The translations under genes and the position numbers were made by a program. A DNA stretch of 64,000 bases from Lachnospiraceae bacterium (GTDB lineage Bacteria > Bacillota > Clostridia > Lachnospirales > Lachnospiraceae), in NCBI GenBank assembly GCA_017470985.1, contig JAFUXA010000007.1, positions 1-64,000 of the forward strand, given 5' to 3'. This document shows positions 25,890 to 35,907 of the stretch, in pieces. The notes beneath the pieces were generated by a model that ran no database searches, was not told the DNA's origin, and saw only the letters and a program-made list of their open reading frames with translations. The stretch's first letter is position 1. Each line of letters begins with the position of its first letter.

Positions 25890-26735
25890 ATGTCATTTAT
25901 TACAAATTCAGCTATATATAATATGATAACCGGCTATTATTTTCACTCTCATGTGTGGATGATATTGACCTTGTTATCGATTCTATATTTGATAATCAAA
26001 GCTGAAAAAGCGGTTAAGACCAAGATTATCCTGGCAATAGTTCTTACAATACTGACTGTGGGAAATGATTTGAGTTATATTATCTTGGTTAGATTTTTCG
26101 CAGCGGCGTCATACTATAGATTTTATTGGATGGTGCCATATATATTAATAGTATCCTATACCTTGTGCAGAATCGGTCTGGATATATATTATAGTGAGAG
26201 ACTGACTCGTAAGAGAAAATGCATCATAGGCGCGGCTCTTGTGCTTATATTTATTATCTCTATCGTGTCTACAGGCTCTCTGTATCTGCAGAAATTAAGA
26301 AGTGACAGACCACAAAATGCTTATATGGTAGATGTGGATACCTTAGAATTGCAGGATATAATGAACTCGGAAAGAGAAGCTGGGAATTGTGAGGCTATGA
26401 TGATAATGGCTACACCATCCACTCTGGCGTTGCAGTATCAGACTGTGGACGCTGGTTCATATATGGCGGTGGATAGAACAACTCTTCTTGATATTAGAGC
26501 TATGTCTCCAGATCCTGCCACTTTAGAATGGTACGATGCAGACAGAGTATATCTCATGGGATTGTGTGAAGATGGGATACAATATGATGCTAATCTTATA
26601 ACAAAGGCAGTGCAGGAGCTGGCCGTGGGGTATATAGTTGTTCACAAGGCATATGAATTGGATAATTATATGTCTCAGTTTAATTATAATTATGTAGGTG
26701 AGACCACAAATTATAAGGTCTACAGAACATATTAG
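25890..26735 (+). CDS. DUF6077-like membrane protein, C-terminal part
   Basis: 281 residues with about five helices, then a soluble C-terminal domain of about 120 residues (LELQDIMNSEREAGNCEAMM, VYRTY end), the usual tail of polytopic sugar-transfer proteins. It looks like the second half of the preceding gene shifted by one base. It does, however, have its own excellent ribosome site: GGAGG at 25878-25882, seven bases before ATG 25890. The two halves may therefore still be made as separate chains. An upstream in-frame ATG at 25854 overlaps the first part. Confidence 0.6.
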   Translation: MSFITNSAIYNMITGYYFHSHVWMILTLLSILYLIIKAEKAVKTKIILAIVLTILTVGNDLSYIILVRFFAAASYYRFYWMVPYILIVSYTLCRIGLDIYYSERLTRKRKCIIGAALVLIFIISIVSTGSLYLQKLRSDRPQNAYMVDVDTLELQDIMNSEREAGNCEAMMIMATPSTLALQYQTVDAGSYMAVDRTTLLDIRAMSPDPATLEWYDADRVYLMGLCEDGIQYDANLITKAVQELAVGYIVVHKAYELDNYMSQFNYNYVGETTNYKVYRTY

Positions 26736-26771
26736 TTAGATTTTAAGCCAATAGATAATTGGAGGATATAT

Positions 26772-27623
26772 ATGAATAATCAGAAGAAGAGCGTAGCTTT
26801 TATAGAGATTATTAGAGAATTAATAGAAAACAGGAAACTAATCAAGACTTTGTCGAGAAATGATTTCAAGGCCAAGTTTGCAGGATCTTTTTTTGGAATC
26901 CTGTGGGCCTTTGTTCAGCCTATAGTAACCGTGCTTGTATACTGGTTTGTATTTGACAAAGCTATTAATGTAGGTGGCCAGGTAACCAAGGCTGGTCTTA
27001 CTGCTCCTTACGTAGTATGGCTCGTGGCAGGTATGGTGCCATGGTTTTACTTTTCTGAAGTGGTAAATCTGGGCAGTAATACATTGATTGAATATGATTA
27101 TCTGGTGAAGAAGGTTGTGTTCAAAATAAGTACTCTTCCTATAGTGAAGATTATATCAAGCTTGTTTGTTCATATATTCTTCATAGGCTTCATGGTGGTG
27201 CTTTATATATTCTATGGTTATGCTCCAACTCTATATATGCTACAGGTATTTTATTATTCATTTGCCATGATAATACTGTGCATAGGAATTATATATGCTA
27301 CAAGTGCCATTGCAGTTTTCTTTAGAGATTTAACTCAGATTATAAGCATATTTATGCAGGTACTTATGTGGATGACTCCTATAATGTGGAACATGCAGGG
27401 CATGGTAGATCAGGGTAGAATCAGTAAGCCAATAGAGGTTTTGCTGAAAATGAATCCCATGTATTATGTCGTTTCAGGATATAGAGATGCTATGTTAAAT
27501 AATACCTGGTTCTGGGAACGTGGAACTATGAATTTATATTTCTGGGGCGTGACAATAGTGCTGTTTATACTTGGCACAACAATATTTAAGAAATTACAGC
27601 CACATTTTGCGGATGTATTATAG
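26772..27623 (+). CDS. wzm: ABC-2 type polysaccharide export permease (Wzm/TagG-like)
   Basis: 283-residue permease with six membrane helices. Together with the ATPase encoded 12 bases downstream it exports a lipid-linked glycan across the membrane. RNDFKAKFAGSFFGILWAFVQP near the N-terminus is the amphipathic gate-helix region of this family; GMVPWFYFSEV and FMQVLMWMTPIMW are typical later motifs. The length is normal. Pairing with an ATPase bearing a C-terminal extension points to the Wzm type rather than an unmodified teichoic-acid exporter. Confidence 0.9.
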   Translation: MNNQKKSVAFIEIIRELIENRKLIKTLSRNDFKAKFAGSFFGILWAFVQPIVTVLVYWFVFDKAINVGGQVTKAGLTAPYVVWLVAGMVPWFYFSEVVNLGSNTLIEYDYLVKKVVFKISTLPIVKIISSLFVHIFFIGFMVVLYIFYGYAPTLYMLQVFYYSFAMIILCIGIIYATSAIAVFFRDLTQIISIFMQVLMWMTPIMWNMQGMVDQGRISKPIEVLLKMNPMYYVVSGYRDAMLNNTWFWERGTMNLYFWGVTIVLFILGTTIFKKLQPHFADVL

Positions 27624-27635
27624 AGAGGAATATTC

Positions 27636-28979
27636 ATGAGTGAATATGCTATTAGAGTAAAGAATGTAAGCAAAGTTTATAAATTGTTTGAGGGTAACAA
27701 GGATAGAGTTCTTGACGCTCTTAGTTTATCGAAGAAGAAGAGATACAAAGAGCATTATGCTTTGAACAATATGAACTTCGATATAGCCAGAGGCGAGACT
27801 GTTGGTATTATTGGAACCAATGGTGCCGGTAAATCTACTATCCTGAAAATCATAACTGGTGTTTTGAGCCCTACAGATGGTGAGGTTGAAATCAATGGTA
27901 GAATATCAGCTCTTCTTGAACTTGGTGCTGGATTTAATATGGAATATACCGGTATTGAAAATATTTACCTCAACGGTACCATGATTGGTTTTACCAAAGA
28001 AGAGATTGATGAGAGACTGGATGATATATTGGCTTTTGCAGATATTGGCGATTTCGTCTACCAACCGGTGAAGACATATTCCAGTGGTATGTTTGTGCGA
28101 CTTGCTTTTGCAGTTGCCATCAATATTGATCCGGAGATATTGATAGTTGATGAGGCCTTATCTGTGGGAGATGTATTCTTTCAGGCAAAATGCTATAAGA
28201 AATTCGAGGACTTCAAGAAAATGGGTAAGACCATATTATTTGTCAGTCACGATTTGACAAGTATTGCCAGATATTGCGACAAGGTTATCCTGCTTGACCA
28301 CGGTCGTAAGCTTGATGAAGGAACACCGAAGGAAATGGTGGGCCTGTACAAGAGAATTCTGGCTGGTAAGAATCCATCTGCCCGAGGAGTTATGGTATCT
28401 GATGAGTCGGGAGTTGTTTCATCTGATTCTGTGGGAAATGATAGTACAATTGAAGCTCAGAATCAGAGTGGAGATTCGGAAAGAACTGCTAATAATGAAA
28501 TTTTGTGGAAAACCAACTATGATATCAATCCGAATGTGGATGAGTATGGTAACGGCGAAGCAGAAATAATTGATTTCGCAGTTATGGATGATTTGGGAGA
28601 CTGCTCCAATAATATTGTAAAAGGTTCTAGCTTTACCATTAAGTCCAAGGTCCGTTTTAATAACGATGTAGTTGATCCGATTTTTACATATACCATCAAG
28701 AACATTCACGGAACCGCAATTACTGGTACCAATACAATGTTCGAGAGAGTAAGTGTGGGTACTGCCAAGGCAGGTGAGACCTATGTGGCTAGTTTTGAGC
28801 AGGAGATGAACCTCCAGGGTGGGGAGTATTTACTTTCCATTAGTTGCACAGGTTATAAGGAAGGCGAATTGATAGTATATCATCGACTTTATGATGTGAT
28901 AAATATTACTGTTATTTCAGATAAAAATACTGTGGGATTCTATGATATGAATTCCGTGACTTCTATTGAGAAGGTATAA
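27636..28979 (+). CDS. wzt: Polysaccharide ABC exporter ATPase with C-terminal glycan-binding domain (Wzt-like)
   Basis: 447 residues. The ATPase domain (1 to about 245) has Walker A GTNGAGKST, the signature region VKTYSSGMFVRLAF, Walker B EILIVDEALSVGD and the switch histidine in FVSHDL. After a Ser/Asp-rich linker (about 250-290), a beta-sandwich domain (about 290-440; FTIKSKVRFNNDV, GGEYLLSISCTGY) matches the carbohydrate-binding domain of Wzt, which in O-antigen exporters recognises a modified chain end. Its presence, and the methyltransferase-kinase gene next door, argue for export gated by a terminal modification. That link is inference from the E. coli O9a system. Confidence 0.9.
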   Translation: MSEYAIRVKNVSKVYKLFEGNKDRVLDALSLSKKKRYKEHYALNNMNFDIARGETVGIIGTNGAGKSTILKIITGVLSPTDGEVEINGRISALLELGAGFNMEYTGIENIYLNGTMIGFTKEEIDERLDDILAFADIGDFVYQPVKTYSSGMFVRLAFAVAINIDPEILIVDEALSVGDVFFQAKCYKKFEDFKKMGKTILFVSHDLTSIARYCDKVILLDHGRKLDEGTPKEMVGLYKRILAGKNPSARGVMVSDESGVVSSDSVGNDSTIEAQNQSGDSERTANNEILWKTNYDINPNVDEYGNGEAEIIDFAVMDDLGDCSNNIVKGSSFTIKSKVRFNNDVVDPIFTYTIKNIHGTAITGTNTMFERVSVGTAKAGETYVASFEQEMNLQGGEYLLSISCTGYKEGELIVYHRLYDVINITVISDKNTVGFYDMNSVTSIEKV

Positions 28980-29016
28980 ATGGGAGTGTATCTAATTGAT
29001 ACAGGAAGAAACTGAT

Positions 29017-30885
29017 ATGAGAGTTGATTCGACAAATATATTAGAAGATGTACAACAACATAATGAGATAGAATTACAACAAATTGCACGAGAATCCGGG
29101 GATTGGGAGAGATTATTTCACCTGTCGGATAATCGTGCCAATGTAGTTCAGTGGCTTGAGGTAGCACCTGAAACTTGCGCATTGGAAATTGGAGCGCAGG
29201 CAGGTGCTATTAGTGCTGTTATTGCACCGAAATATGATAGATATGTGGCATTGGACATTGCTGAGGATATGAAACGTGCCTTTGAAGCGAGAAAATCATG
29301 CTCCGGTATTGAGTATGTATTGGACAATATATGTAATTATGCAGTCGGCCATCAGGGAGAATTTGATGATATCTATATGATAGGATGTCTGGCTAATGCG
29401 CTGGAGTATATCTCTTATGGTTCTGCTGTAAATTATAATCTGACAGATTCTGAAGCTTGTGCAGTAAATGACAATTTAACAGATGCTCAGGATTGCGCAA
29501 TAAAGCTTATTGAAACTGCTAAATCTATGATGAAACCAAATGGCCGATTGATAATTGCATCAGAAAATAAGCTTGGTATGAAATATTGGGCTGGCTGTCA
29601 GGAAGAGAATAATGGTGGCTATTATATCAATATTGAGAATTATCCAAACGGTGAGGTGAGACGCACATTTTCTAAAAAAGAATTAGCATCCATTCTAGAA
29701 AAGAGTGACTTGAGAAATTTAGATTGGTATTATCCTTATCCGGACTTGTATTTTGCCAAGAGTATATATTCCGATGAATATTTGCCGCAGCCGGGAGAAT
29801 TGCTTGATAATATCAACAATTATAATAGAGATAGATATCTCTTCTTTGATGAAGGCAAAGCTTATTCTTCCATTATCAAAGAGGGATTGTATCCGGAATT
29901 TGCTAACAGTTTCCTGGTTATAGCCCATAATAATGTTGGCACAGATGCCTCAGTAAGTGATAATGACAAGACTGTGTATGTGAAATATTCCAAAGAGAGA
30001 GATAGAAGATTTGCCATTAGAACGGATATAAAGAGGCGTCGTGAAACTGCAAATCATAATGAGATAGAAGCCTTGAATTGTGACAATTGTTATGTGGTGA
30101 AAAAGCCGTGCTATCCGCAAGGCGTTGAGCATATTGAGCATGCATATAAATGCTTTGAAAATATGTTTAACGAGTATGAAGCTGCCGGCATGTCGTTGAA
30201 TAATTGTAAATTGTCAGTAGATGAGCTGCGCTTTGAATATGTGGAGGGAGAGAATTTACAGACCAGAATTGATTCTCTTATAAGAAGAGGAGATGAACAG
30301 GCGGCAGAAGAGCTGTTTGATGAATATATCAATAGATGTTTCATGTCTCTTCCTACAGTTGATTTTGTTACAAGTGAAGCATTTGAAGAAGTATATGGCA
30401 AGGTTGATCTGGGCACTGATGAAGCAGCATATCTCCAGTCAGATGTGGATATGATATGTTCGAATATATTTATCCAGGGAGATAAATGGCAGGTTATTGA
30501 CTACGAGTGGTCTATGGACTTTGCTGTTCCAAGAAATTATATTCTCTACAGGGCGTTGTATCTGGCGCATCATCAGATTGCTAGATGTGAATTCCTTGAA
30601 CTGGACAGACTTATGAAGAAATATGGTATTTCTGAAGATAAGCAAAATATTTTCCAGAGTATGGAAAATCATTTTCAGGAATATGTCAGAGGTCAGTCAC
30701 TTTCTGATTCAGAGGTTCATAAGCGGATTGGCAAGAAGATATTTACCATAAATGAGTTAAACGAAATGAATTATGAAAATGCTCGTCTGGCTAATGATAA
30801 TGCAAATATGAGCAAGAGAATTGAGCAATTAATGCGAGAGAGGAGCTTGATAAAAGCTGCTTTGAGTAAGCTTAGAAGATTATGA
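29017..30885 (+). CDS. WbdD-like methyltransferase-kinase with C-terminal coiled coil
   Basis: 622 residues. An N-terminal SAM methyltransferase (about 30-220) shows motif I ALEIGAQAGAIS and a following VALDI acid. The middle part (about 290-530) has kinase-like features: a strand with lysine (VYVKYSKERDRRFAIR), a helix, then NIFIQGDKWQVIDYEW resembling the metal/ATP loop of aminoglycoside/LPS-kinase folds. The last 70 residues are a heptad-like helix (MNYENARLANDNANMSKRI) ending in a basic helix. That is the layout of WbdD, which caps and measures O9a chains, and it adjoins wzm-wzt here as there. TTG 28996 with GGGAG upstream is an alternative start. It overlaps the next gene by four bases. 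Confidence 0.7.
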   Translation: MRVDSTNILEDVQQHNEIELQQIARESGDWERLFHLSDNRANVVQWLEVAPETCALEIGAQAGAISAVIAPKYDRYVALDIAEDMKRAFEARKSCSGIEYVLDNICNYAVGHQGEFDDIYMIGCLANALEYISYGSAVNYNLTDSEACAVNDNLTDAQDCAIKLIETAKSMMKPNGRLIIASENKLGMKYWAGCQEENNGGYYINIENYPNGEVRRTFSKKELASILEKSDLRNLDWYYPYPDLYFAKSIYSDEYLPQPGELLDNINNYNRDRYLFFDEGKAYSSIIKEGLYPEFANSFLVIAHNNVGTDASVSDNDKTVYVKYSKERDRRFAIRTDIKRRRETANHNEIEALNCDNCYVVKKPCYPQGVEHIEHAYKCFENMFNEYEAAGMSLNNCKLSVDELRFEYVEGENLQTRIDSLIRRGDEQAAEELFDEYINRCFMSLPTVDFVTSEAFEEVYGKVDLGTDEAAYLQSDVDMICSNIFIQGDKWQVIDYEWSMDFAVPRNYILYRALYLAHHQIARCEFLELDRLMKKYGISEDKQNIFQSMENHFQEYVRGQSLSDSEVHKRIGKKIFTINELNEMNYENARLANDNANMSKRIEQLMRERSLIKAALSKLRRL

Positions 30886-32897
30886 ATATTAAGAAGATAA
30901 AGAACAAGATTAAAAACAAGATAAGTTCAAATGAGATTACATATGTCCTTGATGAAGTCTTTGAGGACTATGATGAAGTAGATATTCGAGGATGGGCATA
31001 TGTTTATCTGGGGGATAATGTCTATGATATTCCCAGATATGAGTTGATGAATATTGACGGTGATCCGGTGAAATGCACCTATGAGACTAGCAGCCGCAAA
31101 GATGTAAATCTAATGATATGCGGTGGAACGCAGCCTGATAATAAATTTGGATTTATGATTCGCGTGAAGAATTCTGATATTGAATCCAGATATTCAAATA
31201 TGACATTGAAATTAATCTATGGCAACAATATTCAAGAGATTGAAATTGATATTGTAGCCGCTGCTGAATCTTATAGAAGATATAAGAGCATTGAGGATAT
31301 GGAGCGCATGGCTGATAAGCGTCAGGCTCAGGATGATGAATTCTACAAGGCGGTTAGAGGTCGTAAATACTACAACAAGGTTCTAGCCAATAGATTAAAT
31401 GGAACTGATGTGCCATATATGGCATGGCGCAGATATCAGGAGATTTCAGATGAGGAGAGAATTCGACAGAGCCAGCAGAAGTTTGATTACATGCCATGTA
31501 TCTCAATATTGGTTCCGGCTTATCGTACACCTAGAGATTTTCTGGTTCAGATGATTGAATCAGTTGTGAATCAGACTTATGCCAATTGGCAGCTTTGCAT
31601 CGCAGATGCCAGTCTTGATGATTCAATCGTGGATATATTGGAGGATTATCACAAGAGAGATTCCAGGGTTGTATATAAGCTTCTGGAAGAGAACCTGGGT
31701 ATTTCTGACAATACCAATGCGGCTCTTGATTTGGCTACAGGAGATTTTATTGCTCTGTTGGATCATGATGATTTGTTGGATGAGGATGCCTTGTATGAGG
31801 TGGTTAAGTGCATAAATGAGGAGCAGGTGGATGTGGTTTATACTGACGAGGACAAGGTGAATATGACCTTGGATTATTATTTTGAACCACATTATAAGCC
31901 TGATTATAATCGTGAACTTCTTATGAGCTGCAATTATATAACACATTTCTTTGTAGTGAAGAGAGATATTGTAGATAGAGTGGGACTCCTTGATAACCGT
32001 TTTGATGGATCTCAGGATTTTGAATTTATTCTAAGATGTACAAATCAGGTTGAAAAGGTAGGCCATGTGAGAAAGGTAGTATATCATTGGAGATGTCATC
32101 CGGATTCTACAGCAATGAATCCTGAGACCAAGATGTACTGTTATACTGCCGGAGTTGATGGAATTCAAAATACTCTGGATGCAGCCGGAATCAAGGGCGA
32201 AGCTTATAGACAGGATTCTTTTGGATGCTATGGAGTCAGATATCCATTAAATGGAAAGCCGAAGATTCTTACTATAGTTGTAAATGGGGATAAATATTTA
32301 ACAGATTATGAAAATGAGACGGTTGAATATTTGTCAAATATAAATGACGAGACTATCTGGTCAGAGATAATGAAGGCTGAGAAAATTCATGATGCTGACT
32401 ATGTGTTTATAGTTCAGGGCAATGGCGAGATGACAGGAATGGAAGATCTCATTGCCAATATAGCCAGGGATGATATAGGTATGGTTGGAGCCAAGGTCAC
32501 TTCTTCAGATGGATTGATTGTGGAAGCTGGCAGAGTTGTATCAAGAAATGCTGGATGCCAGAATGTATGTCTTGGAATGAAGACAGATGATCTGAGATAT
32601 GACATGAGAACAATTCTACAGCAGGAAGTTATGGCATATGGATTGAATGGTATCATGATACCAATTGAAGCACTGAGGGATTATGTAGAGAATAAATCTC
32701 GTGAGGAGACTTTGAATCAGTATATTGAAAATACTGGTGAGAAAATAGTATATGTGCCAATAGCTGAGTATAGAATGAATGATGATTTAAATCAGGTTAT
32801 GAAAAATTATATAGATATAGCTGAGCCTGTTGGAGAAGACAGATATTATAGCAGTGAATACAGCTTGAGTGGAGATCCATATACATTTTCATGGTAA
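30882..32897 (+). CDS. Family 2 glycosyltransferase with N-terminal accessory domain
   Basis: 671 residues. Residues 15-130 form a beta-rich accessory domain (VDIRGWAYVYLGDN, KFGFMIRVKN). A GT-A domain (about 205-450) follows with ISILVPAYRTPRDFL, NWQLCIADASLDD, LLDHDDLLDEDAL and YTDEDKVNM, then a second diverged GT2-like half. It is a paralogue of the first GT2 of the locus (5993-7879): both share THFF, FDGSQD, YHWRCH and STAMNPE. Because it follows the wzm-wzt-capping cluster with a four-base overlap, it is likely to build the exported chain. Confidence 0.87.
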   Translation: MNIKKIKNKIKNKISSNEITYVLDEVFEDYDEVDIRGWAYVYLGDNVYDIPRYELMNIDGDPVKCTYETSSRKDVNLMICGGTQPDNKFGFMIRVKNSDIESRYSNMTLKLIYGNNIQEIEIDIVAAAESYRRYKSIEDMERMADKRQAQDDEFYKAVRGRKYYNKVLANRLNGTDVPYMAWRRYQEISDEERIRQSQQKFDYMPCISILVPAYRTPRDFLVQMIESVVNQTYANWQLCIADASLDDSIVDILEDYHKRDSRVVYKLLEENLGISDNTNAALDLATGDFIALLDHDDLLDEDALYEVVKCINEEQVDVVYTDEDKVNMTLDYYFEPHYKPDYNRELLMSCNYITHFFVVKRDIVDRVGLLDNRFDGSQDFEFILRCTNQVEKVGHVRKVVYHWRCHPDSTAMNPETKMYCYTAGVDGIQNTLDAAGIKGEAYRQDSFGCYGVRYPLNGKPKILTIVVNGDKYLTDYENETVEYLSNINDETIWSEIMKAEKIHDADYVFIVQGNGEMTGMEDLIANIARDDIGMVGAKVTSSDGLIVEAGRVVSRNAGCQNVCLGMKTDDLRYDMRTILQQEVMAYGLNGIMIPIEALRDYVENKSREETLNQYIENTGEKIVYVPIAEYRMNDDLNQVMKNYIDIAEPVGEDRYYSSEYSLSGDPYTFSW

Positions 32898-32924
32898 GTA
32901 TATTTCTATAAGGAGATTGAGGGA

Positions 32925-35189
32925 TTGTTAAAGAAAATATTTGAGAAACTAAAGATTGGTTTCGAGAAATTAAAGAATAAATATAGTGTGATATATATGA
33001 TTATTACACTGGTTCTGTCCTTGTTAATAGGGGTTGCAATGATGTGGACTGGACTTCCGGTGGAATATTATCAGCCGAGGGAAGATGATCTGGTAGGAAC
33101 CATGCAGCTGAATAGTTCAACGGTTACTCATAGTGCGACTGTTGATGATGCCGGTAATGTTGTGCTTGATGGAATTGATTGTTATTTTGAGGTCAATAAT
33201 ATAGCTCATAGTGCTAAGACAGTTGTGCTTAGATTAGCTGAACCTGTTACTGAGATTACATCATTTAGAGTATCTGTAAATTATGGTGATGGATATGTTG
33301 ATGAGCGCATGGATGAATTGCGTGGAGAGCTTAATGATGTGGAACTTCAGATGACTCAGGAGACAGATGAGGCTGAGTTAGAGAATTTAGAAGACAGACA
33401 GATTGAATTAGTAGAAGGTATAAATGATTTAGAAGGTGAGCGTATTGTCACAAGTGTATTTCGTGGCGCTGACTGTGTATGTATAAACATACCATCTGAA
33501 CAATATACTGACTTGAGAATCCGCCCTGATGGTAATTTACATGTGGCTGCCGTGGAATTTCATTCACAGGATCCAATACTGATTACAGTGCCGTATCCAA
33601 AGACTAATCTTAGAGTTCTATGTGGATTGGTTGGCGGTTTTGCTTTATGGCTGATTTTTATACTGCTTGAAATGTTGACAGGTGTTGCCAAAAAGATCGC
33701 GGACTTGTTTTCAAGAAACAAGAAATTGTTGCTTCAGGATGTGTTGGCAGTGGTGATTATTGGTGTAGGTGCTGTGCTGATAAATCTTGTGGTTAGCCAA
33801 GGTGCATATCCATTTACATATCCGCTGTTTGTGGCTCTTGTGATGGCTACAATTTATGTGGTTGTGAGAAATGTTATCATTCTGGAATTACCTTTGGAGA
33901 GAACCGTATTTGCCGTGACGATTCTCATGGGATTGGCAATGATTCTGTGTACGCCATTTGGTTCATACAGTTGGGATGTGGCTATTCATTATGTGAATAC
34001 TCTCCGTAATTCAGGTTTACATGGAAGTATTGGAACAACTACAAGTGATATATCATTTTTTGAAAGCAGTAATATCGCTTTGGATACATTTAGGAATACC
34101 CTGAACTATTTTAATGAGAATGGTAAATATGTGGTATCTTCAACTGATGCTGATTTGGCTATTAATTATTTGCCATCAGGAGTTGCTATAGCTGTTGCCC
34201 GTCTTCTTCATTTTAATTATTTCTGGAGATACAATATCGGTCGCATTGTGCAGCTTGTGACATATGCTTTGTGCGGTTATTTTGGTATTAAGAGATTACA
34301 TAGTGGCAAGATGATTTTCACTACAATATTTTTCTATCCTGTATCAATTTTCCTTGCATCTCATTATTCATATGATTACTGGGTGACAGGTTTTATTATG
34401 CTTGGAATGGCATACTTTGTTGGAATATGCCAGGAGCAGGAAGAGTCGGTGAAGTACTCGGATACAATTATTATGTGTCTGGCAATGGCAATAGGCTGTA
34501 TGCCGAAGAAAATATATGTGCCGGTATTATTATTCCCGCTGCTTATTGCAACTCGCAAAATTAAGGATAAGAAGTGGATATATTATGGTATATGCATAGC
34601 AGCTTTGGTATTGGTATTTGCCACATTTTTCATGGAATCCACATCTCAGATTTCCAATGGAGGAGATGTAAGAGGCGGTTCTGCAGTTAATCCATCTGAA
34701 CAGTTGGCGGGAATGATTGCAAATCCAATAGGATATGCAGGAATACTTATTAATTTTATGATAGGTTATCTGAACCCTTCTGTTACCAAGGTTGGGACTT
34801 TCTTCGCTTATTTCCATACAGGAGTAGGCTATACTTTGATTGTGTTGATTCTTGCTATAGTTACACTTACTGACAAGGATGAATGTGACAGAGGCGCATA
34901 TCCGGTTTTGGCAAGACTGTATTCAGTTCCATTTTTCTTTGGTGAAATAGCGCTTATGGCAACGGCCTTATACATGGCATTTACCCCTGTGGGAAGCCTG
35001 GAAATCAATGGCTGTCAGGGCAGATATATGATTCCATTGTTGTATCCGTTATGCTCTATATTGTGCGGCGGTGGAATAAGGATTAAAAAGAATTGGAAGA
35101 AATGGTATAATAGTGCCATATTGGCGCTGTTAATTGCCATTATATATATTAATACTTATTACCTTATGGTGGTAAATACTCTATATTGA
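32925..35189 (+). CDS. DUF2142-type polytopic membrane protein with coiled-coil loop
   Basis: 754 residues starting at TTG 32925, supported by AAGGAG at 32910-32915; no ATG lies nearby in frame. One N-terminal helix is followed by an outside region of about 190 residues with a beta-rich part and a charged helix (DERMDELRGELNDVELQ to NDLEGER) able to form a coiled coil. About eleven helices then carry the same marks as the smaller copy at 7897-9690: SWDVAIHYVNTL, SHYSYDYWVTGF and NGCQGRYMIPLLYP. It is probably a GT-C-like enzyme using polyprenyl-phosphate sugars outside the membrane (inference). Confidence 0.75.
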   Translation: MLKKIFEKLKIGFEKLKNKYSVIYMIITLVLSLLIGVAMMWTGLPVEYYQPREDDLVGTMQLNSSTVTHSATVDDAGNVVLDGIDCYFEVNNIAHSAKTVVLRLAEPVTEITSFRVSVNYGDGYVDERMDELRGELNDVELQMTQETDEAELENLEDRQIELVEGINDLEGERIVTSVFRGADCVCINIPSEQYTDLRIRPDGNLHVAAVEFHSQDPILITVPYPKTNLRVLCGLVGGFALWLIFILLEMLTGVAKKIADLFSRNKKLLLQDVLAVVIIGVGAVLINLVVSQGAYPFTYPLFVALVMATIYVVVRNVIILELPLERTVFAVTILMGLAMILCTPFGSYSWDVAIHYVNTLRNSGLHGSIGTTTSDISFFESSNIALDTFRNTLNYFNENGKYVVSSTDADLAINYLPSGVAIAVARLLHFNYFWRYNIGRIVQLVTYALCGYFGIKRLHSGKMIFTTIFFYPVSIFLASHYSYDYWVTGFIMLGMAYFVGICQEQEESVKYSDTIIMCLAMAIGCMPKKIYVPVLLFPLLIATRKIKDKKWIYYGICIAALVLVFATFFMESTSQISNGGDVRGGSAVNPSEQLAGMIANPIGYAGILINFMIGYLNPSVTKVGTFFAYFHTGVGYTLIVLILAIVTLTDKDECDRGAYPVLARLYSVPFFFGEIALMATALYMAFTPVGSLEINGCQGRYMIPLLYPLCSILCGGGIRIKKNWKKWYNSAILALLIAIIYINTYYLMVVNTLY

Positions 35190-35208
35190 TTAGAAATAGG
35201 AGATTTCA

Positions 35209-35907
35209 ATGAATAACATTTTACTTATCATTCCGGCTTATAATGAGTCTGAAAATATTGAGAGGGTTGTGGATAATTTAATAGAGAATTATCCTGAGTA
35301 TGATTATGTTGTGGTAAATGATGGAAGCACTGACAATACCCGCAAGATTTTACATAATAGAGGATACAATTATCTCGACTTGCCAGTTAATACAGGTTTG
35401 GCGGGAGCTTTTCGCTGTGGAGTGAGATATGCCAATGCCAAGGGATATGATTACGCAGTGCAGTTCGATGGAGATGGACAGCATAGAGCTGAATCTGTCA
35501 GCAAGATGTATCAGAAAATGGTTGAAACTGATTCCGATATTGTCATTGGATCCAGATTCTGTGAGGTTGGAAAGGACCATAGCGCCCGCATGATTGGTAG
35601 TCGTCTTATCTCAACTCTTATTAAAATGAGAACCCATAGAAAGATTAATGATCCGACTTCGGGACTTAGAATGTACAATAAGCGCATGATTAAGCTTATA
35701 GGTTATGATATTGCCTACACACCTGAACCTGATACACTGGCTTATCTCATTGGTTGTGGAGCTAAGGTTGAAGAGGTGCAGGTTGATATGGATGAGAGAA
35801 TGTTCGGTACAAGTTATTTGAACATGTGGAATGCAATTAAATATATGTCAACAGTTATTATGAATATTATTATATTGCAGTGGGTTAGAAAGAAGGAGGA
35901 ATTATAA
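35209..35907 (+). CDS. Dolichyl-phosphate mannose synthase-like GT2
   Basis: 232 residues. NILLIIPAYNESENIERV, DYVVVNDGSTDNT, FDGDGQHRAE and VIGSRF are typical of DPM1-like enzymes that transfer a sugar from a nucleotide to polyprenyl phosphate. The product could be the donor for the DUF2142-type protein encoded just upstream. The stop overlaps the start of the DUF2304 gene by one base; these two families commonly pair, and the small protein presumably anchors the enzyme to the membrane. Confidence 0.88.
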   Translation: MNNILLIIPAYNESENIERVVDNLIENYPEYDYVVVNDGSTDNTRKILHNRGYNYLDLPVNTGLAGAFRCGVRYANAKGYDYAVQFDGDGQHRAESVSKMYQKMVETDSDIVIGSRFCEVGKDHSARMIGSRLISTLIKMRTHRKINDPTSGLRMYNKRMIKLIGYDIAYTPEPDTLAYLIGCGAKVEEVQVDMDERMFGTSYLNMWNAIKYMSTVIMNIIILQWVRKKEEL

